From assembly GCA_963978905.1 (NCBI GenBank), contig OZ022257.1, positions 27,791,274 to 27,855,273 on the forward strand: DNA of 64,000 nucleotides, written 5' to 3'. This DNA comes from Trichostrongylus colubriformis (Eukaryota; Nematoda; Chromadorea; Rhabditida; Trichostrongylidae). Below are positions 1 through 12,549 of the stretch, in pieces. Under the pieces are notes generated by a model. That model ran no database searches, had not been told where the DNA came from, and saw only the letters and a program-made list of their open reading frames with translations. Numbering within the stretch: the first letter of the stretch is position 1; every line of letters begins with the position of its first letter. The position numbers were made by a program, and so were the translations under genes.

Positions 1-62
1 AGCTCCGCCAAAACAATTCCTCCACCTTTAAAAGACACCGGAAGGGCTGAATTTGGCAGACT

Positions 63-320
63 GTGGAATATGAAAATAGGGATGCACAGCAATGTGGCAG
101 TAAGAAAAAACAGGACAAAACGGCAAAAAACCTGAGAGGAACCCGAAACCACACCGGGTGTAGGGTGGGACACACGCACTCTGACCTCGGCCTGCGACAC
201 TGTGACAGCCTGAGTCACACGGGGTTATTCAGACAATTTGTTCATGTAAATCCTATCCCCCAAACAAATCTATTGCGTTGTATTTGTGAATGGGTGATGC
301 TACCATCACATAATGCCTAG
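63..320 (+). repeat. Copy of a palindromic dispersed repeat
   Basis: This stretch contains the string GTGTAGGGTGGGACACACG, a CTGTGACAGCCTG block and TTATTCAGACAATTTGTTCATG. All recur in the palindrome at 37640-37880 next to the RTE-type element. A fragment of the opposite arm (cgtgtcccgaccgtcacccg) appears near 523-543, so the element probably spans roughly 150-545 with a diverged centre. The 85-codon open frame across it is not supported as a gene. No transposase is visible. Confidence 0.55.
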
Positions 321-677
321 AAGGAGGTGAATTTCCAAACTGAAAGAAAACCAAAATAAAGTTCTCCTACTTCTTAGAAGAAACAATCTGTTAAAGTCAA
401 ATTACAACCACTTCTGATTTCAGTACTCGTACAATGTTCTACTCGCTTTTCAAACTATTTCTGGAGTAATGTTACAGCACGTCAAAGGGATGGACATGAC
501 ATGGCTTGAATTGGCGGCCCTATTGCCGTGTCCCGACCGTCACCCGAACCACCCCTTTATCGCACTTTCCTGCACTAGTCGGGGTAGACTGCAGACGAGC
601 GGAGAGGGGGAATCAGCTGGCCGCGAACGTTGTTCCGCCTTCGCCTGGCTGCAGGTCTGCAGGACGACATACCGTGC

Positions 678-730
678 TGCGGGTCGTGATAAGATCCCAA
701 GCCGCGCTTGAGATCTTATCACGACCCGCA
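678..730. repeat. Perfect 19-bp hairpin
   Basis: The 19 bases at 678-696 (TGCGGGTCGTGATAAGATC) are exactly reverse-complemented at 712-730, with a 15-base GC-rich loop. A perfect stem in otherwise decayed DNA suggests a recent foldback or the core of a small palindromic element. No flanking duplication was identified. Confidence 0.8.
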
Positions 731-842
731 TATCGGCATATCAATGTGAACTTCGCCACACAACACTAGAAGGTCTTCTTTTCAGAGAACATGCATTCAC
801 AGTTCCTAGTATTCCCCTACTCCTCACGCTCCTTTAAATTAA

Positions 843-1314
843 AGGCACAGTTCACGATAATATGAGTACCTTGGTTCCATCAGCGAGTAGATAGCCCCTT
901 CCACAAGGGCAAAGCGTGACCATCATCACGGCGCGAGGGTGGGTGTTAAACGCGTCAGGAACATGTAAATAAGATGACGGCCACCGCCTCAAGATGGCCC
1001 ACACCCATCTTCGATTCAACCAGCTGGTAAGCGGTGGCTTTTACGTGTGTGAGAGGCATGATATCGACCGCGATAAGAAATGATAGGAAATATTCCCACT
1101 GTAAAAACAACCTTATCGGATATTATCACGTAAAAACTTGTCCAAATATTACATGCTTTTAAGCTGCAAACTCGTCGAATCCAAAGGTCAGAAACACTTT
1201 ATTTTCAAGGTTTTCGAAAAGTTCCGCGGTTTCTTCTTCACATCTGTGTACTTTAGCACTCCCAGAGTCTTTATGGAGCGCGACGAGGCACGAAAATTAT
1301 CGTGAATTGTGCCT
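843..1314. mobile_element. TTAA-flanked MITE, family A copy 1
   Basis: The left end reads TTAA then AGGCACAGTTCACGATAAT. The right end is ATTATCGTGAATTGTGCCT followed by TCAA, the inverse of the left end with few changes, giving a terminal inverted repeat of about 20 bp and a 472-bp element. Diverged relatives lie at 1969-2458 and inside 12550-12972. On the minus strand the three copies share a short reading-frame relic (FENLENKVF, TFG), which may mark a lost coding region. No transposase is recognisable. Confidence 0.65.
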
Positions 1315-1968
1315 TCAAGTTTGCCTATAGCTTCTTTGAGAGGATTATTAACGTGACTAGCACCCGAAAGGGATGAGTGAGACGAAGAGCTTTCTGATTC
1401 CAATTGCTTCACATTTCCGCTGTTTTATTTCGTTCTCCCTCTACCCACTGCTGACACTCCCACTTTCATATTCCCCTATTATGCCACTATCTCCCCAACT
1501 TACCCCTTCCAGTGTCTTGACACAGCATACGTGCAGCGTAGTTAGTACTCGAAAATCCTTTTTTTTTACAACTTTCTCGACCACGAGAAAAACAGTGTAA
1601 GTTCATAATGGTATGCTAAAGAAGAGCTTGCTACGGTCTTCTCAACCGGTGTCACTGTGTAAGCCATTCAAAATAAGAGAGCTCCGAATTGGAAGCTCTC
1701 AACGTCGCTACTGGAGTTGGTTGAAACGCGCTTTTCGCGAAAACTCGTGATCTCCCCAATTTCAGTTGCCACGACAATTAGATTAGCGTGAAATGAAAAG
1801 CACTCTCTGCCACCACTGAGAGCAATCCATAGGTCTTTCAACTGGCCACGCAGAATGAGTCAGTCGAGTACAATATAATGGTGCCGCTTCTGTCTAAACA
1901 AACATAATCGAACGCGAAGGAAGCTGTTCGCCTTGCATTCGAGTAAGTATGAAATGCAGGGTATATAA

Positions 1969-2458
1969 AGGCACAGTTTGCGACAATTTCACTATCCTGA
2001 GTCCACACGTGAATAAATGGCCCTTCCCGCAACTGAAAAGGGTATACTTTTGCCAAGGAGCTAGGATAAGTTAAAAGCACGTACAGAACCCGTATATGTA
2101 TAAGATGGTGCATACACTTTAAAGTTGGTCGACACCCATATCGATTTGACCAGCGGGGGAGCATTGGCAACAACTTAGCAAAAGAATGTTGTTATCGGTC
2201 GCAATAAGTTAGGAACGACGAAATTTGGTAGTACAGGAAACGTTATCATAGCAGAAAGGTAGCATCGCTCATTTTTTGGCGATAACGTCAAGTATAATTG
2301 AAATCTTTGCAAACGCTTCTGTGATATGATCCCCTCCAAGCCGAAGGTCGGGAAGACCCTATTTTCGAGATTTTCAAAGGTTTCCTCAACTTTTGAGTTT
2401 TTCGACATTCCTTGAGAGCTTACTGAGCGCTACGCCTGACGAAGATTAAACTGTGCCT
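1969..2458. mobile_element. TTAA-type MITE, family A copy 2
   Basis: The left end is AGGCACAGTTTGCGACAATT and the right end is AAACTGTGCCT, matching copy 1 at 843-1314 in both termini and interior. Shared interior landmarks are the 'cgacacccat...gatt.accagc' block and the minus-strand FENLENRVFPTFG relic near 2340-2380. It is more diverged than copy 1, and the TTAA flanks have decayed to TATA and CTGA. Confidence 0.6.
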
Positions 2459-4214
2459 CTGACGCAGTCGTGCGCACGTTGCCGGAAATCTCGACAGCAT
2501 GGTTCCAACTCAACAGCGGAGGGCTTTTCTTGAAAGCTGCACTTCTGCTTTCCATTAGGAGAAAGACTTTGCTGCACTCCGTAAAAGGCGCATTAGGAGA
2601 GACAAAGAGAGAAATTGCCTTCACATTCTAACAGCGTTACTTCTGCGTTCCCAAATGAATTACCAGCTCCAAAAAACAAGAAGTCCACGGGGGACAATTT
2701 ATAGTGCTAGCCGTTTGTCAAGCGATAAGGAGCGCACAATGTGATCACGTTGGAGCAAAACTTCCAAAAGGAAAAATGAACGACAGTGTTGACGCCGCTA
2801 AACAATGTGGAGCAAGCGAGTGACGAGGGCGTTTCGATTCGATGCTAATGATGCCGACAGCGGAGCTGGAGCCCCGGAATAATGGAGAATGGATGCAGCG
2901 GGAGGTTGCCCGTAAAAGAGTGGATTAGACCCGAAACGGAGATGGCCTCGATATAAACACTACCACCACATAATGAAAGCGGAACCGTTGACCCGTGCGA
3001 GCTGCCAGCTCGTGCGAACATCGACTGCCATCTCAAAGAGGATGACGTATGGAAGTAGCAATCATAGCGAGTTCGAAGCTCGTCCATCTGGAAGCCATCT
3101 GAGTACTTGCATCCATGTATTTTAATCCTTTTATTTTAATGTCCTTGTGAACATCTTTTCTGTTTTGCTGCCTTGTCCTGCTTTTAACCTTCCATAACCA
3201 TGATGTCCCACGGTTGTCCGGAACACCTTCTTCCGCTACCGTACCTGACGATGGCAGGGTGGGTCACAAACTCAAAACAGTAGATGGCAGTAGAGACAAA
3301 CTGTTCTACGTCCCAGGAACGAAAGGCTATTGAAGGAAAAACCGCCACGAAAGAAAAATGGGTTGGCATTATTGCGTGTTGTTGGTTCAGTGTTTTTGTA
3401 GTACTAATGCTCCGGAATCTTTTCAGTGCAACCAATACTGCGATCAGTGGCAACCCATTTCTAGGTTTCTTGAAGGTCAGGCTTGCTAGACGATGCAGAC
3501 AGTTCTCATAGGTCAGAGGCGGAAACAGCGCGTGTTTAGTTAATAAAAATCAAGCAGCACGTCTGAAATCCCAGCAAAACATGGTGTGATCCCGGGCGAA
3601 TATTTGAATATAGTCAACTAAAAGGGATGTTATGGAAAGCGCACAGGTCATTGGAACCACTTCAGTAGACTTGTCTTCAGGATTACTCAAGGCTAAAAAA
3701 CGTAATGAGGATAGTCTAAAAAATTTAGCTTGAAAGCAATCCATGAAGCAAACGTTGTCACGTTTTTCGCCGAAATGGTGAAAGCGGCCGTATCGTTTGT
3801 ATGCACACCAGGTAGGGACATATGCTAAACATTCGTGTGCACCGCATGATGTCATCTGTAGCTGCACCATTTCTAGAACCACACGATCGGTAGTGGGTAT
3901 TCAAGAGGAACAGCCATTCGCACTAGAACTGTGCGCGAATGGGCCTGAAGAGATGGTGTAGTCAAGTTCTCGTATTGAAGCACGTTTTCTTCTCACATGA
4001 CCTCAAGGTAGCGCGCTCGGTCACAAAACTCTTCCTGCACCATAACCAGCAGATGTGGAGGGCGTGGAGCGGCAGCGGTCAGATTCGGATCGACACACTG
4101 AAGCAGCGGCCACAAATGCACGTCCGCGTCGAGAATAAGTCAGGAAGGAAAGTCCATTTTCTTGGATTTCTGACTGCTCGAATAAACTCCACATTCATAT
4201 TAACAATGGACCAA
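2459..4214. other. Unassigned intergenic DNA
   Basis: No gene, RNA gene or repeat terminus could be supported here. Open frames are all under about 110 codons, overlap on both strands and show no motif or splice-consistent extension. Confidence 0.5.
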
Positions 4215-4372
4215 ACTGCTTGGGTGTGTACCCTGTTGTCAGGATGCCGCATCGCGACGTTCTTCGCACGACATTGGCGCGCGAGTAGTCTGCCTTCGGT
4301 GGGAATCGCGTGTAATTGCACAAAAAGGGCGGCAACAGTATCGACGCCTAATCTTATTCACTTTGCCGCCAT
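4215..4372 (+). repeat. Dispersed repeat family C, copy 1
   Basis: It contains a GTGTGTACCCT block, then GGTGGGAATCGCGTGTAATT and the block GGGCGGCAACAGTATCGACG. The same order of blocks recurs inverted at 5050-5235 and, more diverged, at 6990-7210, 7310-7612 and 11788-11960. Copies 1 and 2 share the translated string IACNCT.RAATVSTP in one frame, which may reflect an ancient coding origin or simply shared DNA. Confidence 0.6.
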
Positions 4373-4590
4373 ACATATTGGACTTGTTTTTGTTTTGTTT
4401 TCATTTAAATATGTATAAATTTAGCTCACTTTGGTGTTTCAGTGCCCACACTAGAAGTAGTAGGTAGTCCTACAACTTTTCTCGGTTTTTTACGTGACGT
4501 TCCCCACCCAGCGTGCCGTACTGAGACCACCTGCTTATTACTTCTTTACCGCATAAAAGGATTGTGCTAGTCTACTGTACTTGGGTTAAA

Positions 4591-4796
4591 TAAAGTCGGG
4601 GGGAGAGGCAACTTTGCGTCGACGTCGAAGCTCCTTTCCCTCCCTAGGCCTAGGCTAAAGCGGATGAGACAGATACTTGGGCAGATACGTTTTCATGAAG
4701 GAGAAGGGGATGTGAATTTTAGCCTAAGCCTAGGGAGGGAAGGAGCTTCGACTGACGTCGGTGAAAAGTGCGTCTCACCCCCCCCCCCCGGCTTTA
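4591..4796. mobile_element. Hairpin MITE, near-complete palindrome
   Basis: The left arm runs from TAAAGTCGGGGGGAGAGG through CGAAGCTCC to TAGGCTAAA. The right arm from about 4710 is its inverse, ending in a run of C and GGCTTTA. The arms are about 80-90 bases with a central spacer of about 45 bases, so the single strand would fold along almost its whole length. A fragment with the same CGAAGCTCCTT...GGTTAGGC blocks lies near 8038-8070. Confidence 0.75.
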
Positions 4797-5049
4797 CATG
4801 ACCCGCAAGAAGCGCACTGATACAACTTGATACAATTCAAACAATACAATAATAACAAAATGATATAGGTAGCGAAAAATTTCCGGAGAGCAAAAGTGAT
4901 GGAACTAATAGGTAACACAGCATAGAAATTGGAATGACTGCATGCAAAACACTATCATCAACTAAAAATAAATTGAAACCATGCAAGATCAACCAATTCA
5001 TGCGAATCCCGATTGTTAACATATGAGAAATTCAAAAGCAAACTCCATA

Positions 5050-5235
5050 TCACCGCCAACATGAATAAAAGTGGGCGTCGATACGGTCGCCGCCCTTCTG
5101 GTGCAATTACACGCGATTTCCACGGAGGCAATGAATTCGTGCGAAAATGTCGCTCGCCGCTTTGTGCCGCGCGGCGTCCTGACATTAGGGTACACACCCA
5201 AGTTGCTTCGGCTGGTGCCGTCAGCCACCACTGTC
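5050..5235 (-). repeat. Dispersed repeat family C, copy 2
   Basis: This is an inverted copy of 4215-4372. Read on the minus strand it gives GGTGTGTACCCTAATGTCAG, then the CGCGTGTAATTGCA block and GGGCGGCGACCGTATCGACG. It makes an inverted pair with copy 1, about 0.7 kb apart, with the hairpin MITE 4591-4796 between them. Confidence 0.6.
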
Positions 5236-6989
5236 ACCACATGCAAGCGGAATGGGATCAACTTCGATCTAATACTTTCCACCCTTAAAATCGAGTAGAT
5301 ACTTTGCGCATATTTCTTTTGCACTAAAAGTTTTAGAGCCACCCCGTCTGCCTTTGAGTTGACATTTAACCACAAGTCTGACGAGCTTCATAACATTTTG
5401 CTGACTATATGTACAAGGCGAGTGATATCCGCGGACACCCAGGCCGAATCCAATAAATGGTGCCGCATAAAATTTGCATGCAGGGAAATTCGGTGTCAGA
5501 GCTGAACAAAGATGAGATAGTGGCTAGAGGGGCCTTTTCATGTAATGTCATAAGTGATCCATAACAACAAGAATCTCTTACAGCACGATATCTAGCAATC
5601 AGAACTTCAGGTAAGTACTAAGTGGAGGTATCTTTCCAAAAAGAAGAGAAAATATGGTGAGAACCTCTTGTGCAAGGCGCACTAGTAGCACTGATCCGTG
5701 AAGAACGGAAACCTATTTCTTTCGCTGTAGCTAAATAGTTATATCTGTGATGCCTTCAAGTTTACCCAAATATTCAATTTTGATCCCGAGTCCCTTCAAC
5801 ACTGATGTGTTCACTCACAATTAGCTTCGTAGTAATACTGGAGTATTGCGCAATAGACAGCCCAGCGGTGTATTCTCCCAAACAAGGACGATATCAATGG
5901 ACCGACCCTGAAGATTTAGGGATTGCATGACCTAGGCGGTAGTTGATCTTAATTTCATTAATGCACAGTGCATACTGAGGTCACGCTTACTGAAACTACC
6001 ACGCCTCGACATTTTAGCGAGGATAAACCTCAGCACGCAACCATGCTTGCTGAATTCAACTTCTAGAGAAGTTCAGCATAAATACAGTAGAAGTTCGGCT
6101 GCATGTCTGATCGATCGGAGAACAAGATGCAAGATAACACGATATATGTGGCCGATTCAAGTTCGAAATTGGGTATAACAAAATGACCAAGTGCTTCGGC
6201 TATCGCAAACAATGACATCACCGGAAACGTTAAATCGTACTAGGACCTCATAATAAAGTGTCAGAGTAAATGTGACACAAAGGGAAACCTTTATAATGCG
6301 GACCGAAAAAGTTTGTGGCTACTAAAAAAGGGTTAGATGTAGTCGCCTTGATAGCTCCAGCGCCATAAAGTTTACTAAAACGCGAAAGGACCAAATGATT
6401 AATTGGTGAATTGAATCACGCAAGAAGGGAGGGCGTAGGAGTCTTGGGACAAGTATCGAACGGCGAGAAAGAATCCATTCTCGCTTGCTTCATCACCGAT
6501 TACGATGGTAGGAAAAAGCAATGACACATACACTGAATCGAGGTACTTCATCATAAAACTGAGCAATGAATCGGCCTATCCATAGACCGCTTCATTTTGG
6601 TGACGATGACCACTTTCGAGAGAGGGAGGGCTTGGGAGGTGACATCATAAGAGTCGAAGAGTTTTGAGAGTGTGAGTTTTGTTTCCGCTGAGAAAAACTG
6701 TGAGTGGTTTCCGCTGAGAAAGAAAATCCACGAATAGAAATGCTGCGAAGCGTTTTGTGCATTATTTCTATCACGATTTAAATTGCTTCCATGTAACATA
6801 ATTTTTCCTCGTCATTACCACCAATTCATCATTCGGTCAATGGTGTATGGAGGCGATCGAGATTTATGGATACTGACTCCGCTGCTTAGGTGGTTCGACC
6901 ATCGTTCACGGTTTCTGCATATGCAACCCAATAGGCTTCCAGATGTTTAAATGATTTCCAGTACTTCTTTCAAACGTCGGGTGGAGATG
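5236..6989. other. Unassigned intergenic DNA
   Basis: No supported gene or repeat boundary was found. Open frames are short and overlapping. The GAGAAA-rich stretch near 6660-6730 contains a small local duplication (TTTCCGCTGAGAAA twice) and nothing else of note. Confidence 0.5.
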
Positions 6990-7210
6990 ACGGGTTAATG
7001 AGCGGGTGTATGCCATTGGGAAAGAATTCGTTCTGCGGCGTTCGATGTGCGACGCGATGGTGCGAGTAATGCGAGCCATATTGAATGGGTCCTGAAGCGA
7101 CGTTGTGCCATAGGTGTGTACACTTATGTCGAATTTTCGCACGGCCGCACGCGGCGAGAGGTGCCGCGGCTTTCCTCGCGTGTAATTGCGTACATTGCAA
7201 CACTCCCTTT
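6990..7210 (+). repeat. Dispersed repeat family C, copy 3
   Basis: It begins with GGGTGTATGCCATTGGGAAA, continues with GACGCGATGGTGCGAG and a GGTGTGTACACTTATG block, and ends with CGCGTGTAATTGCGTACATT. The first half aligns with 11788-11905 and, inverted, with 7490-7612. The second half aligns with copies 1 and 2. This copy therefore shows that the two half-families belong to one element of about 220 bp. Confidence 0.6.
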
Positions 7211-7309
7211 AGAACGCCCGAATCAATTATTTCCTAATTAGGGTTGTTATCATGTAATGCTATCCTTTCTTTTGCTTTTATGTCACTATTTTGTCTTTTT
7301 AGAGCACAA

Positions 7310-7612
7310 AAACTATTGGTTTTAGGTAATGATGTGACAAACAGTTATTTTTTGAAAGACTTTCATAGTACCAGACCTTTGCGTTCCGAGCGAAATTCCA
7401 ACCGACGGCGGGAAGTTGAGCTGACGGCGCCATGAGTGCGACGTCGCAAAGCGAACGGAGCGTAAGTGTACACACCCCGGTGCTCTGCGCCTCATTCCAC
7501 ATGCCTCAGGACTCAATCAATACGGCGCCCATAGCTGGCACCATCATGTCGCGCGCTAGATGTGGCCCACGAATTTTTTTCTCCTAATGGCATACACCCT
7601 ACCTCAATTGAG
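7310..7612 (-). repeat. Dispersed repeat family C, copy 4
   Basis: On the minus strand the order is GGGTGTATGCCATTAGGAGA, then GACATGATGGTGCCAGC, GGTGTGTACACTTACG and GGTTGGAATTTCGCTCGG, matching copy 3. It forms an inverted pair with copy 3 about 0.1 kb away, so the two could fold together. Confidence 0.55.
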
Positions 7613-7878
7613 CCATATCTAGATGTATTCACTCTCTGATATGAATTCGTTTCCTCACCCCACATAAGCTTCGATACCTGTTGGGTGACGCAGTTTCCTG
7701 GTATATCGTGACGTGGTGTCGTATATGCTTGAGACGCAAATTTGGGTATAGGACATGGAAATCGCAACATGTTGACGACCGTGCCGTTTACACTTGTTTG
7801 GAGCGTGCGACCGGCGCTTTTTCTCAAGCTCACGGCATAGTGCCACACAGCTTCAAGGGGGCATTTCCCTTTTAGAAC

Positions 7879-8601
7879 ATTTATTGGCGCTCATGACTAT
7901 GGGGGTGGCACTCAAAAACAATTTCTAGGAAATGGGACTTTTTTCCTCACCCTGAAAGTTTAAGAAGGAGCTCCCAGGAGTGTCCTCAACCAGAAGGATG
8001 AAAAAATATTTGCTACACTAAAAAATATCCACCCATTCCGAAGCTCCTTCCCCCTCAAGGGTTAGGCAAAAACCACATTCCCCGGTTTGCACTGATATCT
8101 TAGTACCTTCCAACACATTAAAAAACATAATACTATTTATCTAGGGCATCTTTCCCTTCTACGAACTGTCAATTTTTCTGTAAAATGAAATGGCGTTTGA
8201 ACGAATAGTTTTCATGAAGTCTTCACTCTTCCAGACTCTGAAGTAGGCGACGACGCCGAAACGTCAGTCGAAATAAAGTGATTATCAATCTTGGTTGAAG
8301 GCTAAAGCATCCGAACAACCATTATTAAAAGATCATGTCAAGATTCATCGAAAGTCGTACATGGACATAATACTAGAATAGACACGCATAAAAACTCAAA
8401 GATCAAAAAAGACACGGGAGATCATCAATGACAGTCATGATTTTGTTTATTTACCTTTGACTAAAATAAAAACATCCTAATGACAATCGGACACGTTGAT
8501 ATTACATGTTTTGAAGATTGGTAATGGAATTCATTCTCTGTTATAATATCAAATGTGTTTTTGAGTGCCACCCCCATAGTACATGAGCGCCCATTTATTG
8601 G
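7879..8601. mobile_element. Inverted-repeat element with GGGGGTGGCACTC ends
   Basis: The left end (ATTTATTGGCGCTCATGAC, then TATGGGGGTGGCACTC) is repeated inverted at the right end (GAGTGCCACCCCCATA, then CATGAGCGCCCATTTATTGG). This gives a terminal inverted repeat of about 45 bp. An inner boundary with TA flanks at about 7900-8576 is an alternative reading. The interior has no transposase. It contains the motif CGACGACGCCGAAACGTC near 8250, which resembles a tail motif seen in some retroelement families, but that is only an impression. Confidence 0.65.
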
Positions 8602-11600
8602 TTGTTTTTCGAGTTGCAATTGTGCAGTGATGCTTAGTTAAGATATAAAGACCAACTGGGCTGAAATCCGACAACATACGACGAATGGAAACTATTCTTT
8701 TCTAACTGGAATTATTTGAAGTTGTGATGCTATTTAGTGTAATCATGTCCAACTAAATAATTACGAACTCAATTAGACTCCTCCAGCTTGACAGTAGTAC
8801 AGTCTATCATTGTTTTTGCAGCGATTGGTTCCAATGTTAGCCCAGAAAGTGTGCACACCGCCAATTATTCAGCCATACATTTGAATATAACTCAACAACT
8901 AAAAGCTAATTTCATGGATATACGGGCATAGTGTGTAAATAATATGAAAAATTTGATCGAAAGTGAAAAGAAGAGGTAAGAGTAGTTGTGACACGACGTT
9001 GCGTCACACTGGCGTCAGCGGGCTAACACCTAACCCGAATAGATATGGTGCCATTAACTCGCACGCCTTGACGATGAAACCCTGAAACCCTTCTAGAAGC
9101 AGTAAACAATAGAACCTTACCAAGTTATCGGTTTTTTGTTTCATAGAGAGATTGAAGCGAAAACAGCACTGTTGAGAGTTTCTCGACTTCCCCGTCGGAC
9201 TTAACATGTGTGTTTGAACCCTACCGAGACCCTTACGTACTGCAGAAACTATCAAAAATTCATTTTGGAGCAGCGGAGGTAGTGCAATGCGCCATTTTAG
9301 TCTGTGATGACGAAATGCCAGCCAAAACCTTCCCCTTTTCCCTTTCGGGTCGACAGCGCGGTTGTGTCAGACTAGTCTGCGAGGATAAACACAATTTACA
9401 CCTCAGTGCTTCCGCAATGCATTGCATAGCCGGATGAGTTCGAACGCCTCAAAGACTATAAACGGCACGGAGTGGAGGGCTCGGCGTTCTCTGACGAGCT
9501 CTGAAATCCCGTACGCCTTGGTCCTACTTTCACGAATGATTAATGTGAGTGCTACATATTATAATGAAACAACGAATAGTATAATGAAAGTAAAGTGAAG
9601 CACTCGCACCTGTCAAATGGCTTAGAATTAGCACTATGGTTGAAGCCGTGTATCACTCAATAAGAAAGCTATTTCTGTACTACGTAGATCGGCACTAGTC
9701 TCGAAACAACGGGGACGCTATTCAATTATTGAAAGCCTCTCATCTGAAAAAGAATGCAAACTAAGCGTCACATTGAGGCCATTTGTCTCTATCTCAATCA
9801 TGCCACGGAATCATTCAGTATCGCTCGAACAGATCGCATTGGCTTATGCAAATGAAGGCAGGAACCGGAAGGAATCCCGCAGGGAACACAAAGTCGGCAA
9901 AATTAGCAGAAGCATTGTGTTCACGGGGGCCCAATTCTTCATCATCTTAGCAGAGAAACTCATGTGAGTGGCATACATGGAAGGGCACCTTCCTTTGGAT
10001 TGTTGAATCCTCACGCTCGTCTGCGAAAAGGTTTTTTCGAGCTGAAGAAGAGGTTTGGCCATTTTGTTCCAAAGACTTGAGAAAAATTTAAAATTCACAA
10101 ACATCACTACGTTAGAATAGGGCGTAAAGTGAGCTTCAAATGGTGTAGGTCACCTTAGAGAAGAATAGAAATAATTCGAAGAGTAGAGCGTTTGAAACTG
10201 CGAGAACTTTATAAACGGCCTAATATATCACTGCGAAGTTTCAGAGACATTTCGCATGTAGGATCGTCACGCGAAACGCCTCTAAAACCTTCTTCGAAAA
10301 GAAGTCTCCTGAGAGCGTTCTGGCCACATTTTACCTAGCGATGACGATTTAGCTACACTATTGGCTAGGGTGGAGCAAGCCTCATAAGATAAATGGTGTT
10401 CTCGATTGCATGGATTGCAATTCATTTGGCACCGCCAGCCATGGGCTTCTAGTAGTGCACATGCTAGAAGGAGTATGCCTGTCAAAACTTGCACCAGTGC
10501 ACCATTCATCGAACTGGCAGCTCTCGACGCAACCTTTGATCGTCAGGGCATATTTATGTACCATATAGCTCATGGGTATACACGATGATAAACTCCACAG
10601 TCTGGTAAGGGAAGCACTGAGTGTTGAGAGATGGTTTGAGGTTGGTGAAAGTCCGGTAGCAACAAGTTATGCCAAAATTTCGGCATTGAGTACTAGCTTT
10701 GGTAGGATAATCTTAAGTAGTTCTAGAGCGCAGCGAAAGAAGGAGTGTTCAACTTTTTCCTGCTTTAGTGTCTCCTTGCGTCAGTAGGCATCATTAAGGA
10801 GCATACACGGAGCTACTCTGTTCTGTGATCGAATAGGCTTCCCTTCCAGTTTCCCGTCTACGTGTCCCTGGAGACAAGCAGATGTTCGCTGACAGCACGG
10901 TAAATCATGTTTACTGCTTTTCGCGCAAGTTCAATGGCTTAATCGGACATCGAGAAATTACGGCGGTGAATCATAGACATTGCATTCTGAATCGCCGATC
11001 CAATACAAAGGTTTGTGTCGGTCACAACAAAGTGGGGACTGTGCTGGCTGTGGGACGAGAATGAAGATAAGTCGGTGAGACGTTTCACAAACTTACTTCT
11101 TGTTAGAGGATCGTAGGAATTTCCAATTTTCTGTCCACACCTCATAAATGTCCGGCACAAAAGGTGTAAAATTGAAGAACGCAGTAATTTGCACAGTGAT
11201 ATCAGAACAAAGAGTAATACAGTCCAAGTACTACACGAAAGTAGAAACTACTCCAAATTGTGAAAAACAGGCTAATAAAAAACGAAGAATGAAGAGAAGA
11301 TCAAAGTATTCTTAGATTATTGTAAATACAAGAAAGTTCGAATAGCATGCAGTTGAAACGACGTCGCCCATGTACTATTATAATGGGAGTTTACGAAACG
11401 CAACAAATTCAATTTGTCGCGGCAGATAAGCAGAAAGGCAGTAGGGCACATACATATATGGCATCTCTCAAAATGCCTTCTGGAAGTCGAGCGAGGATAA
11501 GTGAAAAGGACTCTCAACAAAACAAAATCCACTTGTGAGAGTCGTTAAGTTGCTAAGCATGGTTAGCATACTGAGTTGCTTTATAGATCGCAAATAAATG

Positions 11601-11787
11601 AAGTTATTTTCACGTGATTGCATGGATTAGACCACTTTTTCAACAGAAAGTTTGGTTCAGTGTCAATTCAATCCAGACAAAGCCTAATACTGCCTACAGC
11701 GGGGCCGGAAGATGGAGTTCTATCTCCTATTTCATAGGCACATGACACACCCTGTGCTCGCTGGAAGGAGGCTTTCGGTTTCATCGT
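8602..11787. other. Unassigned intergenic DNA
   Basis: About 3.2 kb with no supported gene. Overlapping frames of 60-90 codons occur on both strands, for example around 9004-9437 and 10282-10590. None shows a family motif, a consistent splice model or a repeat terminus. Confidence 0.45.
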
Positions 11788-12305
11788 CACGGTGTTTGCC
11801 ATAAGGGCAGAAAATTCTTGTTGTAACGTCCGGCATGGGACGCGATGGTGCGGGCTATGATCCTATTGGAAGGGTCATGAAGTGATAATGGCTATGCCTT
11901 ATTCTAGGCGTAATCGCTTCAGGAACCAAGTAGTACGCCCCTCCTATCTCGCACAATTCGTCGCGCGTCAAACACGTGAATTCTCTCTGCTGGTGGCACA
12001 CATCTGATCGTTATAGGTAGCCAAGCTCTAAAGTCGCGTCTTCCAGGCCCTTTTGCGTGCGAAGAGGGTTTCCGTGTGGCGTTCCAGCGCCCAACGACGA
12101 TCACACCAATAACGATCAAACGAACCCTTCCTGCCAGGTTGTGCGGGGTGTAAGCAGATATGATAATTAGTGCCCTGAGGCCGCCTAAACAACAAACCAT
12201 TCCCCTGGTCGCTGTAGTTGGTAGCAGTTGTCCCACACACGGCTTGCATCCCTATTATTCTTGCTTGAATGCTACCCTCTAACCTTCTTATCGCTTCGAT
12301 AGCCA
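11788..12305. repeat. Family C copy 5 plus GC-richer relic
   Basis: Bases 11788-11905 match family C (GGTGTTTGCCATAAGGGCAG, GACGCGATGGTGCGGGCTATG). The following 11919-12305 is GC-richer than its surroundings and open on the minus strand in two frames (105 and 92 codons). One frame carries a short hydrophobic SAYTPHN string that faintly recalls the SVYAP strand of retroelement endonucleases. I do not recognise it securely and treat it as a possible coding relic. Confidence 0.35.
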
Positions 12306-12549
12306 AGTTTTATGGTGTAGCGCTTTTACGAACTTGTGTAACACCTTCGTATTTGATGATCGTTCCATACTCGGCCCGAATTACCCCTATCACTGCCTGG
12401 AATAGTGTGTCCAGCAGTCTTTAGCCGTAGCCAGTAAAACATATGAAGAGCCTGTGGCCACACCTGATTTACGTCCTACCGCAATACATCAATGTTTACT
12501 GAAGTTGGGTCATGGCAGGGACTTATCACGCGATACTGTCACATCTTAA

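Noticed and set aside
3939..4418. 159-codon plus-strand frame as a gene
   Set aside because: Its 3' half is a dispersed family C repeat, and no domain or splice support is visible.
11919..12306. Minus-strand 105/92-codon frames as an endonuclease domain
   Set aside because: Only a faint SAYTP resemblance, with no catalytic residues in order. Kept only as a GC-rich relic.
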